Source: Pedobacter steynii (GTDB lineage: Bacteria; Bacteroidota; Bacteroidia; Sphingobacteriales; Sphingobacteriaceae). Taken from it: 64,000 nt of DNA. The notes under the pieces are model-generated. The model was given only the letters and a program-made list of their open reading frames with translations, ran no database searches and was not told the DNA's origin. Below, one piece after another: positions 27,588-35,066 of the stretch (position 1 is the first letter of the stretch; each line of letters starts with the position of its first letter). The stretch spans positions 184,944-248,943 of the forward strand of contig NZ_FNGY01000013.1 of assembly GCF_900103665.1 (NCBI RefSeq), read 5' to 3'. A program made the translations under genes and the position numbers.

Positions 27588-28583
27588 ATGAAAGATTTAA
27601 AGAAATATAGTTTATTGTCCCTGCTCATCTTCAGTTTGAGCAGTGGATACGCGCAGCAGACGATCCAGTTCAGTCAGTATGTTTTTAATGGTCTTGCCGT
27701 TAATCCAGCCTATGCCGGTTATAAAGAAGACTGGACCGCCAACTTCAGTTTCCGCTCTCAATGGGTGGGAATTGAAGGGGCTCCACGTACCGCAACAGCT
27801 TCTTTTGATGGGGTAGTCGATCCACAGGCAAAGAAAATGGGATTAGGCTTTATTGCCACAACTGATCGCTTAGGCCCTCAGAATACCTCTGCCTTTTATG
27901 CCAATTATGCATACCGTTTGCAATTGGATGCAGAAGATACCAAGCGGTTGAGTTTTGGTATTGGTGCCGGCGTTACGCAGTACAACCTGGATGGATCGAA
28001 GTTTATCGCTACCGATCCGGGAGATGGGGCGATTCCGATAGGAAATGAAAGTAAGCTGAGGCCGGATGTTCGTTTTGGGGTTTATTTTTATACGCCTAAG
28101 TTTTACATTGGTGCATCGGTGATGGACCTGCTGTCGGGCATGAGAAAAGATGACATTCAGACAGAAGGGGATTACAAAGTGCTGCGTCAGGTTCGCCATA
28201 TTTATTTAACTGGTGGCGTGATGATCCCTTTGTCGGAATCACTGGACCTGAAGCCTACTTTTATGTTGAAAGAAGATTTCAAAGGACCAACGAACTTAGA
28301 CCTGAATGCCTATTTGCTGATCAGTAAGGTGGTTTGGCTGGGCGCTTCGTACCGTACCGGGGTGACCTTATGGGATAAGAAGAACCTCCAAAAAGGCTTG
28401 AATCAGAGTGATGCGGTTGCAGGGATCATAGAGCTTCAGATGAGCAATCGTTTTCGCCTGGGCTATTCTTTTGATTACACCACCAGCAAGCTTTCCAGCT
28501 ATCAGAGCGGGTCGCATGAGCTTTCTTTGAGCATCAGCTTTCCTGGAAAAAGAGCAAGAGTATTGAGTCCACGTTATTTTTAA
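27588..28583 (+). CDS. PorP/SprF-family type IX secretion outer-membrane protein
   Basis: A signal peptide (MKDLKKYSLLSLLIFSLSSGYA) precedes QQTIQFSQYVFNGLAVNPAYAGYKEDW, the hallmark opening of the PorP/SprF family (quoted here in parts: QFSQYVFNGLAVNPAYAGY). The remaining ~300 residues alternate strands of an outer-membrane beta barrel, with LGFIATTDRLGPQ and RFGVYFYTPKFYIGASVMDL. In Flavobacterium johnsoniae the SprF protein is needed for secretion of the type B-domain adhesin SprB encoded next to it; by analogy this protein should serve the giant protein encoded 22 bp upstream. The OmpA-type gene follows 15 bp downstream, so all three genes form one operon. Confidence 0.93.
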   Translation: MKDLKKYSLLSLLIFSLSSGYAQQTIQFSQYVFNGLAVNPAYAGYKEDWTANFSFRSQWVGIEGAPRTATASFDGVVDPQAKKMGLGFIATTDRLGPQNTSAFYANYAYRLQLDAEDTKRLSFGIGAGVTQYNLDGSKFIATDPGDGAIPIGNESKLRPDVRFGVYFYTPKFYIGASVMDLLSGMRKDDIQTEGDYKVLRQVRHIYLTGGVMIPLSESLDLKPTFMLKEDFKGPTNLDLNAYLLISKVVWLGASYRTGVTLWDKKNLQKGLNQSDAVAGIIELQMSNRFRLGYSFDYTTSKLSSYQSGSHELSLSISFPGKRARVLSPRYF

Positions 28584-28598
28584 GCTGAACAGAATTAT

Positions 28599-30668
28599 AT
28601 GAACAGAACAGCATACAAAAGTCCAAACCTACTGATGAACAGCATGATGATCATCAGCATGATGGCATTATTCTTTGGCAATTTCGCAATGGCCCAGGAA
28701 CAATTGAGCCGTAAACAACAGGCGGATGTGCTCTTTAACCGCTTTGAATATTACAGTGCCGCCCGTTTATACCTTCCGCTGGCAGAACGGAAAAATCCCG
28801 ATGTGAAGCTGCTGGAAAAACTGGCAGATTGCTACCGCATGATGAACGACTATGAGCAGGCAGAAAAGTGGTATGGGAAGGCAGTGGAAAACAAGAAAGC
28901 GCAGTCCATGAGCCATTACTATTATGCCGAAGCTTTGCAACGAAACAAAAAGTTTGATCTCGCAAAGGAGCAATATCGCGCTTATGGCAGTTTGCTTAAA
29001 CCGGAAGACATGAGCATCAAACCTTCGGGTGGAGACCGCTATCTGCCAAATGAAAGTAAACCTGTTAGTCAGGATGCGGTAAACCTAAGGATTGCTTCCT
29101 GTGATAGCGCTGCCCTATGGACCAATAATCCTAAAAATATAGGGATAAAGAATGTAGCAGCTTTGAATACCAAATCCGCAGACTGGGGATTGAATTATTA
29201 TGGGAAAGATGGTTTTGTGTTTACCTCAGAACGCAATACCGAAGCGAATGAAAAAAGTAATGACATTTATAAATGGACAGGAAATCCCTGGCTGAAATTA
29301 TTTTTAGCGAGTCAGGATGCACAGTTGAAAGAGGAATTGCCTGTGGTAACCAGGCAAAATTCGCCTGCAAAAACAGAATATCATGTCGGGCCGATGGAGC
29401 TGAATGGGGCAGGAGATGTTGCTTATGTAACGGTGGCCACCAGGGCTTCTGCATCTGACCTTCCGCTGGATAAAAGCAGTGGTAAGCTCAAAGAACGGTT
29501 GTATACCCGCCGACTGGAACTGATGATTGCCTTAAAAAAAGAGGGCAAATGGGGAGAACTAAAACCTTTCGCTTATAACAATGTGAAGGAATATTCTTTA
29601 GGGCATGCCGCACTTTCTAAAAATGGACAGCTCTTATACTTTGCTTCAGATATGCCAGGCGGACTTGGGAAAACAGACATCTGGTATAGCGAATTACAAA
29701 CCGATGGGACCTGGGGGAAACCCGTCAACTGCGGTTCAGAGATCAATACCAAAGAAGAAGAAGCTTTTCCAACTACCGGTCCTTATGGCGAGTTGTATTA
29801 TTCCTCTAAAGGGAAGATAGGGATGGGCGGATATGATATTTACAGCAGCAGGGGAGAGAAGGCACAATGGAGCAGGCCCCAGGATCTGAAATATCCGGTA
29901 AATTCTACCAGTGATGATTTTTATTTCATCAGTAATGATGGGAAGACAGGTTATTTCTCTTCTAACAGGGAAGGTGGAGCTGGTGATGATGACATTTATA
30001 ATTTTAACGATCAGACGCCTGCTGTGATGATTCTTGCTTTAGATGGTACAGTTTATGACTTGAAGAGTAAAGCGAGCTTAGATTCAGTATTAGTGACCTT
30101 AACAGACGGAAATGGACTGGCTGTTAATCGTAAGGTGACGGAGCAGAATGGGAAGTTCTTTTTCGGCTTAACGAAAGATCAGGATTATAAGGTGGAGATC
30201 AGTAAGCTCGGTTATACTTCGGTATTGAAAACGGTAAGCACGAAGGGAATCAGTAAATCTGATACTTTAACGATGGAAGCCTTCCTGAATAAGGATAAGT
30301 TTGAACCTGGTAAAACCTATGTGCTGAGAAATATCTATTATGATTTTGACAAAGCGAATATCAGGCCGGATGCTGCCAGGGAATTGGATAAGTTATTGGC
30401 CATCCTGAAAGAAAATCCAACGATCTGGATCGAATTAGGTTCACATACAGATAGCAGAGGTGCGGATCAGTATAACCAATGGTTGTCACAACGCAGGGCC
30501 AATTCTGCGGTACAATACCTGATCGACGGAGGAATTGAGAGGGAACGCATCAAGGCCAGAGGTTATGGAGAAACGATGTTGCTGAATAAATGTGCAAACG
30601 GAGTAAAATGTAGTCATGCGGAACATCAGCTCAACAGAAGAACAGAATTTAAGGTCATCAAACAATAG
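28599..30668 (+). CDS. OmpA-family protein with TPR, propeller and carboxypeptidase-regulatory domains
   Basis: This 689-residue envelope protein has a signal sequence ending FAMA before QEQLS. TPR-like helices follow (ADVLFNRFEYYSAARLYLPL, EKLADCYRMMNDYEQAEKWY). The middle holds PD40/WD40-like propeller blades (LYFASDMPGGLGKTDIWYSE, ELYYSSKGKIGMGGYDIY, GYFSSNREGGAGDDDIYNFN). A carboxypeptidase-regulatory-like domain starts near LDGTVYDLKSKASLDSVLV. The C-terminus is an OmpA domain (YYDFDKANIRPDAARELDKL, ELGSHTDSRGADQYNQWLSQ) that should bind peptidoglycan. This architecture is repeatedly found next to PorP/SprF genes and probably anchors or energises the secretion partner complex. It is the last gene of the three-gene operon and is followed by a terminator. 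Confidence 0.93.
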   Translation: MNRTAYKSPNLLMNSMMIISMMALFFGNFAMAQEQLSRKQQADVLFNRFEYYSAARLYLPLAERKNPDVKLLEKLADCYRMMNDYEQAEKWYGKAVENKKAQSMSHYYYAEALQRNKKFDLAKEQYRAYGSLLKPEDMSIKPSGGDRYLPNESKPVSQDAVNLRIASCDSAALWTNNPKNIGIKNVAALNTKSADWGLNYYGKDGFVFTSERNTEANEKSNDIYKWTGNPWLKLFLASQDAQLKEELPVVTRQNSPAKTEYHVGPMELNGAGDVAYVTVATRASASDLPLDKSSGKLKERLYTRRLELMIALKKEGKWGELKPFAYNNVKEYSLGHAALSKNGQLLYFASDMPGGLGKTDIWYSELQTDGTWGKPVNCGSEINTKEEEAFPTTGPYGELYYSSKGKIGMGGYDIYSSRGEKAQWSRPQDLKYPVNSTSDDFYFISNDGKTGYFSSNREGGAGDDDIYNFNDQTPAVMILALDGTVYDLKSKASLDSVLVTLTDGNGLAVNRKVTEQNGKFFFGLTKDQDYKVEISKLGYTSVLKTVSTKGISKSDTLTMEAFLNKDKFEPGKTYVLRNIYYDFDKANIRPDAARELDKLLAILKENPTIWIELGSHTDSRGADQYNQWLSQRRANSAVQYLIDGGIERERIKARGYGETMLLNKCANGVKCSHAEHQLNRRTEFKVIKQ

Positions 30669-30687
30669 TGTTTAAATGACACAATGT

Positions 30688-30721
30688 AAAGCGGGATTCT
30701 TAAAAAGATCCCGCTTTTTTT
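30688..30721 (+). terminator. Intrinsic terminator of the surface-protein operon
   Basis: AAAGCGGGAT (30688-30697) pairs with ATCCCGCTTT (30708-30717), followed by T residues. A second hairpin, GCTTTTGG/CCAAAAGC (30735-30756), lies just downstream and may reinforce it. Confidence 0.88.
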
Positions 30722-30887
30722 ATGTTAGCCGGGCGCTTTTGGCTTTGGCCAAAAGCAGCTTTGTTTTATTCGGGAGCAAAATTAAATAAGCTTGTTAAAA
30801 ATATTGCTAAAACTATTTAACAACTATTAGAATATACAAAAGTTATTAATTAATTTGCTGAGATTTTAAATATAGATAACGGCTAAA

Positions 30888-31754
30888 ATGAATTCAACAT
30901 CTTCTAAACTTCCCTATATAGGAGTAGATATAGGTGGCTCTCACATCACTGCTGCTCATGTAGATGCAACCACATATAAAGTAATTGACAGTACCATGAA
31001 ACGCGAAAGAGTCGCGTCAATGGACTCCGCGGAAGTAATTATCGAATCCTGGTTAAAAGTACTTTCTTCCCTCATCATCAGAACCAATGGTGAAAATTCC
31101 AAAATAGGGATTGCGATGCCAGGGCCATTTGATTACGAGCATGGCATCTCTTTGATGAAGGGCATGCAAAAATACGATGCGCTATACAACATCAATGTGA
31201 AGGAAATCCTCGCTAAACGCCTGGAAATTCCTGAGGAGGATATTGTGTTCATCAATGATGCAGAAGCTTTTCTGCGTGGCGAACTGGCTTCAGGTGCAGC
31301 GGCAGATAAGGAAAGAGCAATAGGGGTGACCCTCGGAACCGGATTGGGTTCTACCAGTAATGCCAGTGGGATTACTGTAGATATGAACTGGGCATTTCGT
31401 CCTTTTAAAGAAAGTATTGCGGAAGAGTACATCTCTACCCGGTGGTTTATGAAACGGTATAAAGAAATTACCGGTGCCGAGGTTAAAAACGTAGAAGAAA
31501 TGCTGGCTACAGCAACGGCTTCTGTGAAAGATGAAATTTTTGAAGAATTTTCAGACAATCTGAGTATCTTTCTGAACGATTTAATCGCTCAGGAGCAGCC
31601 ACAAGTAGTCGTGATTGGTGGCAATATCGCCAAAACATGGAAACACTTTATTGATGCCCTGACGCATAAGATCAGCGATAAATCTGTAGCCATCAGACAA
31701 AGCGAAATGTGGGAAGATGCAGCTCTGGTAGGTGCAGCGAGCGCATGGGCTTAA
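30888..31754 (+). CDS. ROK-family sugar kinase-like protein
   Basis: The protein belongs to the ROK family of sugar kinases. The N-terminal phosphate-binding motif is IGVDIGGSHITAAHVD (residues ~11-26), the catalytic region reads INDAEAFLRGE, phosphate-2 is IGVTLGTGLGS, and the adenosine motif is VVVIGGNIAKTW near residue 240. The zinc-binding cysteine cluster usual in ROK glucokinases and repressors (CxCGxxGC) is absent, as in several Bacteroidota members. There is no DNA-binding domain, so it should be an enzyme; glucose or another hexose is a plausible substrate. The exported esterase gene follows 11 bp downstream, suggesting an operon for carbohydrate use. Confidence 0.88.
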   Translation: MNSTSSKLPYIGVDIGGSHITAAHVDATTYKVIDSTMKRERVASMDSAEVIIESWLKVLSSLIIRTNGENSKIGIAMPGPFDYEHGISLMKGMQKYDALYNINVKEILAKRLEIPEEDIVFINDAEAFLRGELASGAAADKERAIGVTLGTGLGSTSNASGITVDMNWAFRPFKESIAEEYISTRWFMKRYKEITGAEVKNVEEMLATATASVKDEIFEEFSDNLSIFLNDLIAQEQPQVVVIGGNIAKTWKHFIDALTHKISDKSVAIRQSEMWEDAALVGAASAWA

Positions 31755-31765
31755 AACCAGGATAA

Positions 31766-32587
31766 ATGAAGAAATACTTTTTTGTTGCAGGACTATTGTT
31801 CCTGCTGAATCATTCAAACGCCCTTGCGGCAAAAGTAGATACAGTGCAGACCTATAGTGCTGCAATGAAAAAGAAAATAAAAGCGGTAGTTGTGGTTCCT
31901 GACAACTATCAGCAGGTTAAAAGCTTTCCGACAGTTTACCTGCTGCATGGTTATGGGGACAGCTATGATGGCTGGATCAATAAGGTTACCGTGCTGAAAA
32001 AGTATGCTGATGATTTTCAGTTGATCCTGGTTTGTCCGGACGGGAATATCTCCAGCTGGTACATGGATAGCCCGGTAGATCCGGAATGGAAGTATGAGAC
32101 CTATATCGCTACCGAGCTGGTGAGCCAGATCGATCAGCAATACAAAACAATCAAAGACAGAAAAGGAAGGGCGATTACCGGCCTGAGCATGGGCGGACAT
32201 GGTGCGTTATACCTTTCTTTTAAACACCAGGATGTTTATGGTGCTGCGGGAAGCATGAGTGGTGGGGTGGACATGACACCTTTTCCTCTTAATTGGGAGA
32301 TCGCAAAAAGATTAGGTAGTTATGAACAGCAACCGGAGCGTTGGAAGGCAAATAGTGTGGTGAATATGACGCATTTGCTCGTTCCCAATAAACTGGCCCT
32401 GATTATTGATTGCGGGAAGGATGATTTCTTCTATAATGTGAACAATAAGCTTCATGAGGAATTATTGTACCACAATATCCCTCATGATTTTACCATCAGA
32501 CCGGGAGCCCACAATTGGGAGTACTGGAAAAATGCAGTCGGCTTTCAGCTGATGTTTTTTAGTCATTTTTTCAATAAAGCTCAATAA
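31766..32587 (+). CDS. Exported alpha/beta-hydrolase esterase (putative esterase family)
   Basis: A signal peptide (MKKYFFVAGLLFLLNHSNALA before AKVDT) leads into a PF00756-type esterase. The strand and loop FPTVYLLHGYGDSYDGWIN is followed by the nucleophile elbow GLSMGGHGALY (serine near residue 141), the acid region LIIDCGKDDFFYNVN and the histidine in RPGAHNWEYW near the end. Relatives include S-formylglutathione hydrolase-like and acetylxylan/feruloyl esterases. Export and pairing with a ROK kinase suggest removal of ester groups from a polysaccharide or glycoside; the substrate cannot be read from the sequence. Confidence 0.88.
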   Translation: MKKYFFVAGLLFLLNHSNALAAKVDTVQTYSAAMKKKIKAVVVVPDNYQQVKSFPTVYLLHGYGDSYDGWINKVTVLKKYADDFQLILVCPDGNISSWYMDSPVDPEWKYETYIATELVSQIDQQYKTIKDRKGRAITGLSMGGHGALYLSFKHQDVYGAAGSMSGGVDMTPFPLNWEIAKRLGSYEQQPERWKANSVVNMTHLLVPNKLALIIDCGKDDFFYNVNNKLHEELLYHNIPHDFTIRPGAHNWEYWKNAVGFQLMFFSHFFNKAQ

Positions 32588-32673
32588 AAAATACAAAAAC
32601 CTTTTGTGTGTATTTCAACCCGATATATTGCAGATATTGATCTTCGTTAAATTCGATGAGTTAGATCCTGCGA

Positions 32674-33627
32674 CTAAGAAATGGTAATTTCTTCTTTTTC
32701 TTCTGAGTTTTCTTTTTCCTGTATAACAGCTGTTCCAGAAAACCGGTCATGCCAGCCATTCGCACTAAAAAGAAAGGAAAACGCGTCAAATGGAATCCAT
32801 CTGCAAAGGGTCCGTGCAATAGCTGTCGGAAAGTCTATCGGCTTACCATTGATAGTCAGCACTCTTGTTTCCGTTAAAAACTTAGCCGGAGAAGCCTGAA
32901 CAATAACCTCAAAAAAGATATAGTAGACCGGGGTAACAAAAGACAACAGGATGGTGGCAAAAGCATCTGGTCCTAAGGTGGCTACTAAACTGGTGAATAA
33001 CTCGCCAAAAATGCTGCTTTGTAATAACGTGGACATCGGACCGGAGAATATAAGTACCATCATTATGGTGTCTATTACTAAATGGAGCATGCGTGTGCCC
33101 TTAGATGACGCTACATATGAAGCTGGAACTGCGGCACTAAGTTCTTCAGTGGATATTACTTCCAATTCCCGGGTTCCGTTCATGTATTTAAGCACACGGA
33201 AGGAAAGATAAATCCAGGCTGCATCTGCAACACGATAGTATAGGAAAAATAAAAGGCCAGTTACCAGATTTTCATTTGCCGCATCTATCGGTATATAGAC
33301 AAAAGAAGTAAGGAGATTTAGTGTTTTAGAAAGTAGGATAACGGAAAATACAAATCTGAGGATGCGCATTTTTTTACCTTTATTCAAGTAAAGTAAGCCT
33401 CCGAGTAGAAATAATAGTTCAAACGCAATACCGGTCCATAGAAAACGGCCGAAATCAAACTTAAGACCAAAAAGATCGAGATTGGTCACTGAAAGGGTGG
33501 AATTGAGTATATTTAAGGCAAGCGGCATTCCTCCATAACTGTCAAGGGAAAGTAAGAACAAGTTGCAAATAATGACTATCGTAGACGAGAAAATGGCAAA
33601 CAGGGAAATTTTTCTGTATAGTTTCAT
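32674..33627 (-). CDS. RDD-family membrane protein
   Basis: This inner-membrane protein has several hydrophobic helices (ISLFAIFSSTIVIICNLFLL, WTGIAFELLFLLGGLLYL, VTGLLFFLYYRVADAAWIYL) and a C-terminal RDD-type region: TRMLHLVIDTIMMVLIFSG, VTPVYYIFFEVIVQASPAKF, then TRVLTINGKPIDFPTAIART and RWIPFDAFSF ending in GWHDRFSGT. The RDD block is normally about 130 residues; the N-terminal ~170 residues are an additional membrane part. The longer frame starts with GTG at 33669; the ATG at 33627, giving MKLYRKISLF, is a better start. The function of RDD proteins is mostly unknown, possibly ion or solute transport. Confidence 0.8.
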   Translation of the reverse strand: MKLYRKISLFAIFSSTIVIICNLFLLSLDSYGGMPLALNILNSTLSVTNLDLFGLKFDFGRFLWTGIAFELLFLLGGLLYLNKGKKMRILRFVFSVILLSKTLNLLTSFVYIPIDAANENLVTGLLFFLYYRVADAAWIYLSFRVLKYMNGTRELEVISTEELSAAVPASYVASSKGTRMLHLVIDTIMMVLIFSGPMSTLLQSSIFGELFTSLVATLGPDAFATILLSFVTPVYYIFFEVIVQASPAKFLTETRVLTINGKPIDFPTAIARTLCRWIPFDAFSFLFSANGWHDRFSGTAVIQEKENSEEKEEITIS

Positions 33628-33886
33628 AGAAATCGAGTGGTGCTTTAGCGTTAATGAAAATTTAGTCACAAGTATACATTATATAGTTCAAATTAAAAAG
33701 CAGCGGTATTTTACTGCTTTGTTTGGTAGTTTTCAGTTCGTCTTAGGCGCAATTTCCATCCTGGCGCTGCTTATTGAAAGGTGATTTAAATCCAATTGAT
33801 CTTTTCGGTAATTATTTTTATTAAAGAATAGTTTTTTAGATGGATCTGCGTTATATATAGTCAGAATTTGACTATTTTAACTACCT

Positions 33887-35002
33887 ATGAAACATTATAT
33901 TTTTGCTGGCCTCTTCACTATGATTGGTTTCAGCTCACTTGGGCAAGACAAAGAACCATGGATTGCATTCCATAACAAGGATACTACCCTAATCGGTTTT
34001 AAGGACAGTAAGAATACCGTAAAGATTGAACCCAAATTTACCGGGTTTATCATTGCCAATAAGTTTGATGGAATTATTGGAGTAAGCGAGCCGGTAAATG
34101 AAAAAAAGTGGTTAAACTATTACCTCACCAAATCAGGAAGAATTGTTGGCAGAGATAGCCTGCTTATATATGATAACAGCGTAGATTGCGAAAGTGAAGG
34201 TTTTATCCGTTTCCGCGATAAAAAGACCGACAAAATAGGCATGTTTAACAGCGATGGGGATATCGTAATCCCAGCTGATTATAACGCCTTAACGAGCGTT
34301 AGAAATGGAATGGTTATCGGATTACAGGGAGCGAAAAAGAGCGAATCGGGAAAGGAGTCCGGAGATTATCATTTCAGCTGGATTGGTGGGAAAGAAGTGT
34401 TAATTGATACCCGGAACCGTGTGCTTGTTGACGACTTTAAGGACGAAGGCAAATTAAATTTCTTCTCCCTACTGGTTTCCGACAAGCCCAACGGGGATCC
34501 GGTAAGACAGAATTTTAAAACTACCCAGGGTAAATACTATTCGTTTATAGATTTTGGAAGAGAATTCGATACCTGGCTAAAAACGTCATTACTTGGAAAT
34601 TTCACAAAGGAGCGTTTATTGGAAGCTACCTATAAAGAGCTGACTTTCTGGAAAGAACCGCCTTTGTGGAAGGAGGAGGATGGCTGGAAAACGGAGGATA
34701 AGCATAGTTTTATAAACAGGAATTTCGAGCTCATAAAAGCGAAATTGCTGAAGCTAAACCATCCAGATTGCAAATATCAGGTCTTTGACGATGGGCTGAA
34801 CAATTATATCTTTGAATCAGAGGAATATCGGCGCTTTTTCGATAACTGTGGGGCAGCAAAGGAATGGATCTATCCGCTAAAAAATATTGTCATTTCCTAT
34901 AAGAAAGGAAAGGATCTTGTTCAGGATCATTTTTCTTTTTTGAGAACAGAAGATGGATATAAACTCATCAGCATCAGTTTAGGAGCAGGAGCCTTAAAAT
35001 AA
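33887..35002 (+). CDS. Exported WG-repeat-like protein
   Basis: A short signal peptide (MKHYIFAGLFTMIGFSSLG before QDKEP) precedes a region with WG-type beta repeats: WIAFHNKDTTLIGFKDSKN, and DKIGMFNSDGDIVIPADYNA followed by LTSVRNGMVIGLQGAKK. The C-terminal half (from ~residue 200) is charged and helical, with WKEPPLWKEEDGW, and does not match a family I know. It seems to be a stand-alone gene, ending before a hairpin shared with the convergent clpC gene. The function is unknown; WG-repeat proteins in Bacteroidota are commonly envelope proteins. Confidence 0.72.
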   Translation: MKHYIFAGLFTMIGFSSLGQDKEPWIAFHNKDTTLIGFKDSKNTVKIEPKFTGFIIANKFDGIIGVSEPVNEKKWLNYYLTKSGRIVGRDSLLIYDNSVDCESEGFIRFRDKKTDKIGMFNSDGDIVIPADYNALTSVRNGMVIGLQGAKKSESGKESGDYHFSWIGGKEVLIDTRNRVLVDDFKDEGKLNFFSLLVSDKPNGDPVRQNFKTTQGKYYSFIDFGREFDTWLKTSLLGNFTKERLLEATYKELTFWKEPPLWKEEDGWKTEDKHSFINRNFELIKAKLLKLNHPDCKYQVFDDGLNNYIFESEEYRRFFDNCGAAKEWIYPLKNIVISYKKGKDLVQDHFSFLRTEDGYKLISISLGAGALK

Positions 35003-35013
35003 CAATCAATAAA

Positions 35014-35048
35014 AAAATCCCCTTCCAGCTATACTGAAAGGGGATTTT
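35014..35048. terminator. Bidirectional terminator between the WG-repeat gene and clpC
   Basis: AAAATCCCCTT (35014-35024) pairs with AAGGGGATTTT (35038-35048), an 11-bp stem with A runs on one side and T runs on the other, so it can stop transcription from both convergent genes. Confidence 0.85.
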
Positions 35049-35066
35049 AGCCTTATTCCGGAATTG

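Noticed and set aside
10211..30668. Horizontal transfer of the giant-protein locus
   Set aside because: The gene seems richer in GC than its neighbours, but Gly/Ala/Thr-rich repeats alone produce that, and no integrase, tRNA or terminal repeat was seen at the borders. Not supportable from this window.
33563..33784. 73-codon plus-strand frame overlapping the start of the RDD gene
   Set aside because: More than a quarter of it is antisense to the RDD coding sequence and the rest is AT-rich spacer; no family or promoter supports it.
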